Assembly (NCBI RefSeq): GCF_003219815.1 | Contig: NZ_QJVD01000019.1 | Coordinates: 39,263 to 103,262 of the forward strand | From: Arthrobacter livingstonensis | Lineage (GTDB): Bacteria > Actinomycetota > Actinomycetes > Actinomycetales > Micrococcaceae | Reading direction: 5' to 3' | DNA: 64,000 nucleotides | Part shown: positions 1 to 7,503 of the stretch, one piece after another | How the letters are laid out: each line of letters opens with the position of its first letter | How positions within the stretch are numbered: the stretch's first letter is position 1 | Translations under genes and position numbers: made by a program | The notes under the pieces: generated by a model | What the model saw: only the letters and a program-made list of their open reading frames with translations | What the model was told of the DNA's origin: nothing | Databases searched by the model: none

Positions 1-344
1 AGGAACGCTTTGTCTTCGCGGATCTCGTCACCTTGCGTGTCAATAACGAGCAGCAGATAGCCAGCAGCAAAGGCTGCATTGTTGGCGCCTTGGAGCAACT
101 TGCCGGCAAAAGCACCTCCGGCAATTGAGTCCGTGACTACGCCTATCGTGTGGGTGCGCTGGCTCTGCAGGGAACGTGCCACGGCATTTGGTGTGTAGTT
201 GAGTTCCTTGGCCGCCGCCAGAATCCTTTTCTGCTTGTCCTTGGCGATGTTCCCGTCGGCCCGACCGTTGAGAACAAAGCTGACAGCGCTGCGGGACACT
301 TGTGCGCGGTCCGCAACATCTTGAGACGTGGCCTTTCTTGCCAT
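1..344 (-). CDS. LacI-family transcriptional regulator, N-terminal part (cut by window edge)
   Basis: The reverse strand reads from an ATG at 344 to the window edge without a stop, giving about 114 residues. The N-terminus is a classic LacI helix-turn-helix (start MARKATSQDVADRAQVSRSA, then VLNG and the hinge region LNYTPNAVARSL), followed by the first strand of the periplasmic-binding-like sugar domain (TIGVVTDS). The effector-binding domain lies outside the window. A palindrome resembling two others before the importer operon at 6068 sits just upstream (352-367). It therefore probably represses itself and the fructan operon, with a fructan-derived sugar as inducer; that last point is inference. 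Confidence 0.9.
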   Translation of the reverse strand, partial: MARKATSQDVADRAQVSRSAVSFVLNGRADGNIAKDKQKRILAAAKELNYTPNAVARSLQSQRTHTIGVVTDSIAGGAFAGKLLQGANNAAFAAGYLLLVIDTQGDEIREDKAF

Positions 345-351
345 GGCAATT

Positions 352-367
352 CCTAACTCGTGTGAGG
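352..367. promoter_or_regulatory. LacI-type operator upstream of the regulator gene
   Basis: The site CCTAACTCGTGTGAGG is an imperfect palindrome centred on CG, 8 bp before the regulator start codon. It matches 15 of 16 bases of the site at 6087-6102. Repetition of one palindrome before a LacI gene and before a sugar operon is the usual sign of an autoregulated local repressor. Confidence 0.7.
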
Positions 368-660
368 TCATCGTAACCCATTGAAGGATACTCAGCAGCG
401 CTTCCCGTGTCTGCAACCAGGGGTCACAGTCTTGCCCAAGTCTGTGCTGCAAAATATGATCGTACACAGTCTGGCCGATTGGCCGGCCAGATCGATGATC
501 TCCAATCAATGGTTTGCAAAATTCACTGCGGCGTTTGCATGGAGTTTGTGAAGGATAACCTTATCCCTACCGGTGAAGATTCGTCTCTGGCATACCTCAT
601 ATACCCTCCGAAATAGGAGTGTTCGCGGATTCCGTACAAGGAATCACTGGGAATGTCACG
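368..660. other. Intergenic stretch, no gene recognised
   Basis: About 290 bases between the regulator promoter and the end of a decayed gene. Open frames here do not look like protein. The promoter of the regulator gene must lie in its first part, but I cannot assign -35 and -10 boxes with confidence. Confidence 0.4.
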
Positions 661-680
661 GCTGAGGGACCACCCTCAGC
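661..680. terminator. Perfect 8-bp hairpin at the end of the decayed gene
   Basis: GCTGAGGG-ACCA-CCCTCAGC is a perfect inverted repeat with a four-base loop. It overlaps the last codons and stop of the decayed minus-strand gene. There is no T run on either side, so it may be only part of a terminator. Confidence 0.35.
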
Positions 681-1440
681 AAAACGGATCATCAATAGCG
701 ATCTCAGGAAAGCCTTCTCCGCTGACCAAGCGCCAGAAATCCCCCAACGAGCCCTCTGTCGCGGCACCTACAGCAACTCTCGCCCGTGAGTAGGGCATCA
801 ACTGCGCCACTGTCACCAGTATTTTCGCCCAAGGCTCCTGGGAGTCTTCTTCGGAGGTGTCCGTCCCCTCAATCCGCAGTCCCGTTCGGCTCAGCCCTAG
901 ACCGCTATTTCATGACTGTGTGAGCACGTGCAATCTTTGCTGCGCGACTTGGACGGCCACAGCCAAAGCGAGCGTGGCCGAGCGTAGTAAAGCACCGTTA
1001 TTGTGGCCCGACGGTCCAGGACGGTGATGCGTCCGCCTACCACGGTGAACACCTTGGACGGGCTCTTCATCGACCCGAAAGCGGTGTTCTGTTCCAAGAC
1101 AGGTAAGCGCTCGAGCATCTTCTGCTCGATGACAAGAACGCCAGCTGTCAAGATAATCGGGTCGGGTTTGGTTCCTGCTTGGCCCCTGTCGTTATGAGAA
1201 TGACCTCGGCATCGCTTACCAGTCCAACTTCACCGCCGCCTGCGAAGAGCCAATCTTGGACGAACGGCGTGCCGTTGGCCAAGGTCGATTATTGGGTCTC
1301 GACCTTGACCGTAGCGATCTCGTGCAACCCCACGTTGCGCTCCAAACGGCGGACGGTGCGGCCTGACAAAGTGAGCTGTCGACGCCGGCGATATTGGGTT
1401 TGGTGTAGCGGACGCGAGTCGTTTCTTTAGCAAACCCGAT
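675..1440 (-). pseudogene. Decayed coding region of unknown family
   Basis: No single frame is open, but protein-like stretches occur in successive reverse frames. One runs from about 1440 to 1180, with TLSGRTVRRLERNVGL and later FVQDWLFAGGGEVGLV, and is broken by an in-frame TAA. A second runs from about 1150 to 900, with VLVIEQKMLERLPVLEQ. A third runs from about 900 to a TGA at 675-677, with KILVTVAQLMPYSRARVAVG and SLGDFWRLVSGEGFPEIAID. Together they suggest one gene of about 250 codons with at least two frameshifts and a stop. I do not recognise the family. It lies downstream of the GH32 gene in the same direction, so it may be the dead last gene of the fructan operon. Confidence 0.4.
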
Positions 1441-1516
1441 CTATTTCTGCCTCATGGTTTACTTCTCGTTGTATTGCTGCCCTCTGGCGGTTTTGTTGCG
1501 ATGCGCGCTGGGGCTG

Positions 1517-2779
1517 CTACAAGCTTAGGCGGTGGACCGCGACCCGGGTGGACTCAGCGGCGTGGATCTCGAACCGGGACGTTGCCGTGGGATAGACCCG
1601 CTCCGTGGCGGGGGCTGCGTCTGTGCCAAATATCTCGATGAGGGAGCCATCCACTAAAATCTGTCCGGCATCCACGGAGGCCACAACAGTCTGCGTCTCG
1701 CCGTCGACAATGACGAGCTCCGCAGTGCCGGCAGTGACTACTTCAAACGCACGTTCGTCGACGGGCACGTCTGCGCCGCCCTCGCCGTCGAACAAGACGC
1801 CCGCACGCAGGCTGGCCACCTCTGCCACGGGCTCGGAGATAAGTACGCCGTTGCGAAAGGAGAGCTGACGGGCGTAGGTAAGCACGCCGGCCCACCCTGC
1901 CGCATGGACGTCGGCCTCGGGCCGGGACTTTTCCCAGCTCCAGCCCCACATCAGTGTGCGCGGCTCCGCCGTCGTGCCGGCCACGACCTGTGGGGCGTAG
2001 AAGGCGGCACCCGAGTCCACGAAGCCACCAGCGGTGGGGAGGAACTTGAGCCCGGCACCGGCCTCGCTAAGCTCGCCGGAGAGGTAGATCACTCGGTCTA
2101 GTGCGTGGTCGTCGCGGTTCCATAGTGAGAGCATCAGGATCCACTGCTCATCGACTTCGAAAAGTTGGGGGCATTCCCATATTTCGGCAGGGGCCCAGTC
2201 TTGGGCAATGCCGGCACCGCCCGTGACCAGCGGCCCCAAGTATTCCCACTTGGTCATGCTGTGGCAGCGGTAGAGCAGGATCGCTGGGGTCCCGTCCTCA
2301 TAGCCGGCACCCTGAATGGCGTATTGACTGCCGTTGAACGTGAATAGGAAAGGGTCGCGCACATCTCCGATGCCTGGCTCATCCGGCATACCTAGAATCC
2401 CCTGGGATTCCTGCTTCCACTTCTGGAGCGTCCTGTCAGACGTGGCTGTCATGACCTGTGAATCGTGCTCACTTTCGGCAATACCCGTGTAGAAGGCCGT
2501 AGGCACCCCTCCATCCAAGGCCACGACGCCGGACCATGCACCTGCCGCGTCGGCCGCACCCTCGCGGGGGTACAGCGCGATGGGTTGCTGGTTCCATCTG
2601 ACCAAATCGGTCGAGGTGGCATGGCCCCAGTGAACGTTTCCGTGAATAGGAGCGTCCGGGTTGAATTGGAAGAACAAATGGTGGACGCCGTCCACCTTGA
2701 TGCAGCCGTTGGGGTCGTTGATCCAGCCCTGGTCCGGGCGGCCGTGCAATGCCGGGAAGGCGGGGTCGATGTTACTCAC
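1517..2779 (-). CDS. Glycoside hydrolase family 32 beta-fructosidase (sucrose/levan/inulin hydrolase)
   Basis: The predicted 420-residue enzyme hydrolyses terminal beta-fructosides. All three GH32 catalytic landmarks are present: WINDPNG (nucleophile Asp22), RDP (residues 141-143, transition-state Asp142) and WECPQLF (acid/base Glu202). The C-terminal part is the usual beta-sandwich, with LVDGSLIEIFG near the end. There is no signal peptide, so the enzyme should be cytoplasmic and act on imported oligosaccharides. I chose the GTG at 2779 because AAGGAG lies eight bases upstream; the frame is open to 2830, where it would overlap the permease stop. It is the last intact gene of the operon behind two permeases and a binding protein. 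Exact substrate cannot be told from sequence. Confidence 0.93.
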   Translation of the reverse strand: MSNIDPAFPALHGRPDQGWINDPNGCIKVDGVHHLFFQFNPDAPIHGNVHWGHATSTDLVRWNQQPIALYPREGAADAAGAWSGVVALDGGVPTAFYTGIAESEHDSQVMTATSDRTLQKWKQESQGILGMPDEPGIGDVRDPFLFTFNGSQYAIQGAGYEDGTPAILLYRCHSMTKWEYLGPLVTGGAGIAQDWAPAEIWECPQLFEVDEQWILMLSLWNRDDHALDRVIYLSGELSEAGAGLKFLPTAGGFVDSGAAFYAPQVVAGTTAEPRTLMWGWSWEKSRPEADVHAAGWAGVLTYARQLSFRNGVLISEPVAEVASLRAGVLFDGEGGADVPVDERAFEVVTAGTAELVIVDGETQTVVASVDAGQILVDGSLIEIFGTDAAPATERVYPTATSRFEIHAAESTRVAVHRLSL

Positions 2780-2826
2780 AGGTATATCTCCTTGATGGTG
2801 GGGTGGTATTTTGTGACAGAAGGATG

Positions 2827-3720
2827 TCACTTGTTAATTCCTGCTGTCAGACCTTCACGCAGGTAGCGTTGGCCAAAGAGGAAGACGACCAAAGCCGGAA
2901 TCATGGACAGCACCACGCCGGCAAGAACTGTGGCGACAGATCCTGTTCCCATGTTGCCCTGCAATGAGACAAGCCCCAGCGGCATGGTGAAGTTCTCTTC
3001 ACTGATGGTCATGATGAGGGGTCGGAAGAATTCATTCCAGTGGAAGTTGAAGGCGAGGATGCCCACAATGGCCAGCCCCGGCCAGGCCAGCGGCAGGTAA
3101 ACGGAACGGAACGTGCGGAAGGGGGATGCGCCGTCGATCGCTGCAGCCTCAGCCAGCTCACCGGGCAGGCCCATGAAGAACTGGCGCATGAGGAAGGTAC
3201 CAAATGCGGTCGGTATGGCTGGCAGAATCAGCGCCAGCAGGGTGTCTGAAAGACCCATTCCACGGATCAGCATGAATACGGGAACAATCGTGACCTGCAC
3301 GGGGACCATCATGGTTGCCAGCACCAGACTGAACAGTAAACCGCGGCCTTTGAAGTCGATACGGGCAAACACATAGCCGGCCAGTGCCGCAGTGAACATC
3401 TGTCCCGCTGCGATGATTCCGGTGACAAGTGCGGAGTTCCAGATCAGCAGCCACATGTTGACCTGTTGGAACACATCCGTGTAGGAGCTGAAGTCTAAGC
3501 CGCCGGAGAAGATGGAGCCACCGGCGCCCAATGATTCGGTGGGTGGACGCATGGAGGTCAATACAGTCCATACGACGGGGCCAAGTGTCACGAACGTGGC
3601 GACAACGAGGATGGCGGCGCGTCCAGCGGTGCGTCCGGAGACACGGCCCTTCCTGCTCGGAGCCGGTGTTGTTCCACGGCCGCGGGCAGCGGTACTTTCG
3701 TTCTCGGTAAGAGTAGTCAT
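2827..3720 (-). CDS. Carbohydrate ABC transporter permease, MalG type (CUT1)
   Basis: This 297-residue inner subunit of a sugar importer has a basic N-terminus, six predicted membrane segments and the EAA loop, read as ELAEAAAIDGASPFRTF, that contacts the ATPase. A long periplasmic stretch follows the first segment. It lies 9 bases downstream of the MalF-type partner and about 50 bases upstream of the GH32 start, in one operon with the binding protein. No ATPase gene is present in this operon. The transported sugar is presumably a fructo-oligosaccharide, given the neighbouring GH32 enzyme; this is inference. Confidence 0.92.
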   Translation of the reverse strand: MTTLTENESTAARGRGTTPAPSRKGRVSGRTAGRAAILVVATFVTLGPVVWTVLTSMRPPTESLGAGGSIFSGGLDFSSYTDVFQQVNMWLLIWNSALVTGIIAAGQMFTAALAGYVFARIDFKGRGLLFSLVLATMMVPVQVTIVPVFMLIRGMGLSDTLLALILPAIPTAFGTFLMRQFFMGLPGELAEAAAIDGASPFRTFRSVYLPLAWPGLAIVGILAFNFHWNEFFRPLIMTISEENFTMPLGLVSLQGNMGTGSVATVLAGVVLSMIPALVVFLFGQRYLREGLTAGINK

Positions 3721-3729
3721 GGCACTGTC

Positions 3730-4674
3730 CTAGTTGTAGTGCACGAAGCGTCGTGAGAGGCGGAATTGGACGGCTGTCACCAGCATGATGAGCAGCGTCA
3801 GCACGATGCCGATGGCAAAGGCACGGCCGAAGTCCAGCTGCTTGAAAGCCGTTTCATAAATGACCATGACGGCGGTGCGGGTGGAGTCCCCGGGACCCCC
3901 TCGGGTGATGACATACGGTTGGTCAAAGATTTGCAATGCCGAGATGATGGCCATGACGCTCGCAACCAGCAGGGTTGGGCTCAGCAGCGGAAGTGTTATG
4001 TTCTTGAACTGCTTCCAGCCGGTGGCACCGTCAATGGAGGACGCTTCATACATCTCGACGGGGATGGAGCTCAGGCCGCCAATGATGAGCAGAAAGGTGA
4101 AACCGAAGTTCTGCCACACGTACACCAGGATGATCACCACCATGGCCCCTGCCTGGGATGTCAGCCAGGGCACTGCGGGGATGCCTACCAACCCAATGAT
4201 CTGGTTGACCAGACCAAAGTTCTGATTGAACAGGTAAGACATGATGATGGACACGCTGGCGGCTGAGAGAACGAGCGGGAAGAAGAACGCTGAACGAAAG
4301 AAAGTACGCAGCCAGCTCGGCATCTTTGACTGGATCAGAACTGCCAGCCCGATGGATACCGTCAGCTGTAAGCTCACGGCCACCGCTACGAAGCCGATCG
4401 TGTTCAGGAATGCTCTGCGGATGGTGGGGTCTGCACCGATGGAAACGAAGTTGTCCACACCAACGAATTCCGGTGTGCTGATGATGTCCCAGCGGAAGAA
4501 CGCCAGCGTCAGTGAGGCGACGATGGGGACCAACGTGAAGATCGTAATGCCAATGATGGTCGGTGCCAAAAAGAGCGCGGCGAGACGTCTGCCACCCTTT
4601 TCCTTTCCACGGCCTTTTGCATTGGGCACTTGCTGCAACGCAATAGCCGGGGATGATTTGACTGTGGTTGACAT
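3730..4674 (-). CDS. Carbohydrate ABC transporter permease, MalF type (CUT1)
   Basis: 314 residues with six predicted transmembrane segments. The first begins near residue 30 after a Lys/Arg-rich cytoplasmic start. The EAA motif reads EMYEASSIDGATGWKQF. Its ATG overlaps the stop codon of the binding-protein gene by one base (TAATG), which points to translational coupling. It would pair with the MalG-type subunit encoded just downstream to form the membrane channel. Confidence 0.92.
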   Translation of the reverse strand: MSTTVKSSPAIALQQVPNAKGRGKEKGGRRLAALFLAPTIIGITIFTLVPIVASLTLAFFRWDIISTPEFVGVDNFVSIGADPTIRRAFLNTIGFVAVAVSLQLTVSIGLAVLIQSKMPSWLRTFFRSAFFFPLVLSAASVSIIMSYLFNQNFGLVNQIIGLVGIPAVPWLTSQAGAMVVIILVYVWQNFGFTFLLIIGGLSSIPVEMYEASSIDGATGWKQFKNITLPLLSPTLLVASVMAIISALQIFDQPYVITRGGPGDSTRTAVMVIYETAFKQLDFGRAFAIGIVLTLLIMLVTAVQFRLSRRFVHYN

Positions 4675-6068
4675 TAGTTTCTCCTCAGCGCCAGCTCGAG
4701 GTCACGCTGCAGCGTGGACATGGCGGGTTTAATATTGGCTGCGGATCCGGTCACGGCACCCAGGACATTCTTGATCAGTGCACTTTCAACCGCGGCTTGC
4801 TGAGGCGGGGCCGGAATGGGCCCGGAACTGGGAAACTCGTCCAATGTGTCGTAGAAGACCTTCCAGTGGGCTGGCCCCTTACCCGCATACAGGGCCTCGT
4901 TCACCATGGACCGTCGGGTCGGGGTCGTGGTGGGCAATGGCATGGCCAATTCCATGGCTTCTTTGGTGGCGCAGAACTTGATCCATTCCCAGGCCTCGTC
5001 CTTGCGGGTGGAGGTCTTCATGATGGCATAGCCGGCCGCACCGAATTGGTGCCGCTGGGTGCGCCACTTGGGGAAGAACTGCACGTCGAAGGCATCTTCT
5101 GCCATACCAGCCTCATGCAGCCCCTCGACCCAATAGCCGCCTGCAGGAGTTGTGCCAATGAGTCCGGAAGCGAACTGCGCCACCAGCTCGTTGCCGCCGC
5201 CTTGGGCCGGGCTGGTACCCAGGCCTTCAGCCACCAAGGTACGCAAGAATTCGAAGCTCTCCGCAACACGCGGGTCCTCGGCGTTGGGTTCCAGCCATTG
5301 ATAGCCTCCGGAGCGCATGCCGCGAGTGGGATCGTTCGCGTAGAACTTGTCCCAAAACCAACTGCCGCCGGTACTGCGGGTTTCCTTCAGGAAGCTCGTG
5401 TCATTGACGTACAGCCACGGCACCACTCCTCCGAAGAGCCTGTTGGTCCAGTAATACGGAACAAACTGCTTACCACCGGTTTTCTTCATGGCCGTTAGTG
5501 AATTGTAGAAGTCGTCGTGCGTCCAGTGGTCCCCCGGACGCGCCAAGCCTGCCTTTTCAAACGCTCCCGTGTTCATGTACATGTTGGCGCTGTTGAAATC
5601 CATCGGGAGTTGGAACAAGCTGCCCTGATACATGAACGCTTCAATCAACGAAGGATGCACATCATCGAAGTAGTCCTGTATTTCTTGCTGGTCCCGCTGT
5701 ACGAACGCGTCCAGCGGTTCGGCCAGCCGCTCCGCAAACAGCTGTGCACCTTCGGTCGCCACCAACACCACATCCGGGGAGGTCCCTGCCGCAACCATGG
5801 TGAGGATCTTCGCAAAGAAGTCCCCCCAGTCAGCACCTTGGATAGCCTGGATCCTGACTTTGATGTTTGGGTTGGCTGCCGAAAACGCCTTCACCAAATT
5901 GACTCGACTCGCAGCATCTTGGGCATTGCCAAGGATGGCAACATTGAGGGATTCCGATCCTCTTCCGGGGATGTCAGCCCCAGTCAGTCGGGGCCAGCTT
6001 GCCCCGACGGCACCGACCGCTCCAACACCTAGCAAACTCAATGCCAGTCGTCTTGATACGTCACTCAT
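4674..6068 (-). CDS. Sugar ABC transporter substrate-binding protein, no lipobox
   Basis: A 464-residue family 1 extracellular solute-binding protein. The N-terminus MSDVSRRLALSLLGVG has an arginine pair followed by a hydrophobic stretch, like a Sec or weak Tat signal. No cysteine follows it, so the lipid anchor usual for binding proteins of Gram-positive bacteria is missing. The ATG at 6068 has GGGAGG just upstream; a longer TTG reading to 6083 is less likely. The rest has the fold-typical sequence (VKAFSAANPNIKVRIQAI, then PDVVLVATEGAQLF). It is the first gene of the operon and lies directly behind two LacI-type operators. It probably binds a fructan fragment. Confidence 0.88.
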   Translation of the reverse strand: MSDVSRRLALSLLGVGAVGAVGASWPRLTGADIPGRGSESLNVAILGNAQDAASRVNLVKAFSAANPNIKVRIQAIQGADWGDFFAKILTMVAAGTSPDVVLVATEGAQLFAERLAEPLDAFVQRDQQEIQDYFDDVHPSLIEAFMYQGSLFQLPMDFNSANMYMNTGAFEKAGLARPGDHWTHDDFYNSLTAMKKTGGKQFVPYYWTNRLFGGVVPWLYVNDTSFLKETRSTGGSWFWDKFYANDPTRGMRSGGYQWLEPNAEDPRVAESFEFLRTLVAEGLGTSPAQGGGNELVAQFASGLIGTTPAGGYWVEGLHEAGMAEDAFDVQFFPKWRTQRHQFGAAGYAIMKTSTRKDEAWEWIKFCATKEAMELAMPLPTTTPTRRSMVNEALYAGKGPAHWKVFYDTLDEFPSSGPIPAPPQQAAVESALIKNVLGAVTGSAANIKPAMSTLQRDLELALRRN

Positions 6069-6086
6069 GTTGCCTCCCTGCAACTA

Positions 6087-6102
6087 CCTAACTCGTGTTA
6101 GG
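6087..6102. promoter_or_regulatory. LacI-type operator 1 before the fructan operon
   Basis: CCTAACTCGTGTTAGG is a nearly perfect 16-bp palindrome centred on CG, 19 bases before the binding-protein start. It differs by one base from the site in front of the LacI gene at 344. Confidence 0.8.
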
Positions 6103-6118
6103 AAGCATGACAGGGGAA

Positions 6119-6134
6119 CCTAACACGTGTCAAG
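6119..6134. promoter_or_regulatory. LacI-type operator 2 before the fructan operon
   Basis: CCTAACACGTGTCAAG has the same core (CTAACNCGTGT) as the first site. Centres are 32 bp apart, about three helical turns, so two dimers would bind on the same face of the DNA. Confidence 0.7.
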
Positions 6135-6304
6135 AGTGAGTCACATCTCAATTTTTTGGTTACCGCCAATCAGCCGGCCATTCCAACCGATATTGCTTCG
6201 TCGGATAAGCGGTCTAAATTCTCCGACCCAATACATCCAGGAAACTATCGCCGCAGGTCAGCGACATATTCGATGCCGGACAGTCATCAAGAGTTTTCAA
6301 CGTT

Positions 6305-6448
6305 TGTCACCCCGATGTCGACGTTATCGACCAATTCGAGTTGTCAAAACCCCTTCCTGGCTTTCGTTGTCGCGACACGTGCATGACAATGGATGGTACT
6401 GAAGAGTCGACAATTGTCACTCAATTTAATGCGTTTCTAATGAGTCGG
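6305..6448. repeat. Left end of element E1: decayed core plus end repeat
   Basis: From 6310 the sequence CCCCGATGTCGACG matches 13 of 14 bases of the end of the attachment copy at 17453-17505 (CCCCGCTGTCGACG). It is followed by about 110 bp homologous to the right flanks of the cores at 17.5 and 25.3 kb (GCATGACAATGGATGGTACT and TTGTCACTCAATTTAATG). The block closes with the paired motif TTTAATGCGTTTCTAATGAG at 6425-6444. The tRNA-derived part of the core is not recognisable here, and no paired motif is seen to its left, as expected for the outer chromosomal junction. Confidence 0.6.
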
Positions 6449-6621
6449 TCGGATTCCATTCTTGTGAGGAATCCGTTGCCTCCCGCCTCTGAATAATCTA
6501 TCTGTCCAGCCAGTTATGAATGGTTGGCCATCGCCGATTGTTAGCGGGCTTGAGTTCCGTGGCAACTTCAACAACGAGAATATGATTTACATTCTTATTC
6601 TGCCCCCAAGCTATGTTCCAT

Positions 6622-7287
6622 TCAAGGTTTAGTCTGCAGAGAACGACTGACCTTCTCATTTGCCCGGACCCAGGCAGCAACTTCAACCGAACGCAGTTCA
6701 ATGAGATCCAGAATCTGCTCCAGTTCGGCGCTGAGGTTTCTGGCGAAAATCGGTTCGTGATGAGCCATGCGATTCCGCAGCTTTCTGATGACTTCCAGAT
6801 CCGAGTAGATTCGAGCTCGGAGGTCCGAGTCAGCTGTCGCTGTCGAGTTAGGGAACAGCGAGAGTATATGGCCATCCCAAAGACGTGCATCGAACCTTTG
6901 CGTGAACATCTTTTGCCAAAACACGAACTTCAGTTCGGCAACGACTTTGCCAGTCGTGGTTTCTCTGGAGCGGACTGACACTAGTTCACTGCGTGGATTG
7001 AACCCACGTTGTGGAGACGGGAGACTGAATTCAAAGCTGTGATTCCATGGCCATCTGGTCCCATATACCGATTCCAGTGCATCAGCTACCACGTTCCTAG
7101 TCGAGACCTCGGCAAAGTGCATTGGTAACATGAGCGACGACGCTGCGGCCGCATTCCACAGATAGAGCTGCACCGCAGTGTCGGAATCACCACTGCACGC
7201 TGCGAGGTAGGTTGAAAGCCTTGGAACGGACAGGACAGCCTGCATCTCAGTCAGGGTGGGTGATGATCCTGAAGTTGCGGAAGGCAT
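6622..7287 (-). CDS. Abi-like HEPN protein (abortive-infection family)
   Basis: 221 residues. The N-terminal half has the pattern seen in actinobacterial Abi proteins (VPRLSTYL, then LYLWNAAAASSLMLPMHFAE). The C-terminal half carries RKLRNRMAHHEPIF. Arg171-Asn172-x4-His177 fits the HEPN RNase motif (R-N-x4-H), so a ribonuclease that is toxic or phage-activated is likely. There is no signal peptide. The ATG at 7287 is 7 bases from a divergent -35 box on the plus strand, so the gene is divergent from a candidate small RNA. It is the first gene inside element E1. Family known, activity inferred. Confidence 0.8.
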   Translation of the reverse strand: MPSATSGSSPTLTEMQAVLSVPRLSTYLAACSGDSDTAVQLYLWNAAAASSLMLPMHFAEVSTRNVVADALESVYGTRWPWNHSFEFSLPSPQRGFNPRSELVSVRSRETTTGKVVAELKFVFWQKMFTQRFDARLWDGHILSLFPNSTATADSDLRARIYSDLEVIRKLRNRMAHHEPIFARNLSAELEQILDLIELRSVEVAAWVRANEKVSRSLQTKP

Positions 7288-7303
7288 AACTCAACCGTAC
7301 TAT
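7275..7303 (+). promoter_or_regulatory. Sigma-70-like promoter of a candidate small RNA
   Basis: TTGCGG at 7275-7280 and TACTAT at 7298-7303 are separated by exactly 17 bases. The -35 box lies inside the first codons of the divergent Abi gene. Transcription would start near 7310 on the plus strand, where no protein-like frame follows but a strong terminator ends at 7395. Confidence 0.55.
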
Positions 7304-7309
7304 GGTTGT

Positions 7310-7395
7310 ACGAGCTGTTGGACTAGTGGGCTTCGGCCTCCCCCATCAGACAATTGAATTCTGGAAGGACCCGTCACTTGGCGGGTCCTTCTTTT
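7310..7395 (+). ncRNA. Candidate small structured RNA beside the Abi-like HEPN gene
   Basis: About 85 bases lie between a 17-bp-spaced promoter and an intrinsic terminator, with no convincing coding frame. The RNA would contain a GGC-UUCG-GCC tetraloop hairpin (around 7330-7340), then a C-rich tract CCUCCCCCAU, an A/U-rich linker, and the terminator stem. HEPN proteins of the AbiF/Abi_2 type are reported to be encoded beside a structured RNA that acts with or against the toxin; position and size here fit such a partner. The RNA itself is an inference from promoter and terminator. Confidence 0.5.
7365..7395 (+). terminator. Rho-independent terminator of the candidate small RNA
   Basis: AAGGACCCG (7365-7373) pairs with CGGGTCCTT (7382-7390), an uninterrupted 9-bp stem with an 8-base loop, followed by CTTTTGT on the plus strand. 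On the minus strand no T run follows, so it does not serve the Abi gene or the large NTPase gene. Confidence 0.8.
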
Positions 7396-7503
7396 GTCGC
7401 CGTCACCCCGCATTGGGAGTTCAGGCCTTTACGGTTGACTGTCCGGAATCAACTCTCGGGCAGCTCATCGTCCGCCGTGGCGGCGAGGTCACCTGTGTTG
7501 CGG

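Noticed and set aside
4668-5498. 276-codon plus-strand frame inside the binding-protein gene
   Set aside because: Overlaps a clear solute-binding protein and has no recognisable features.
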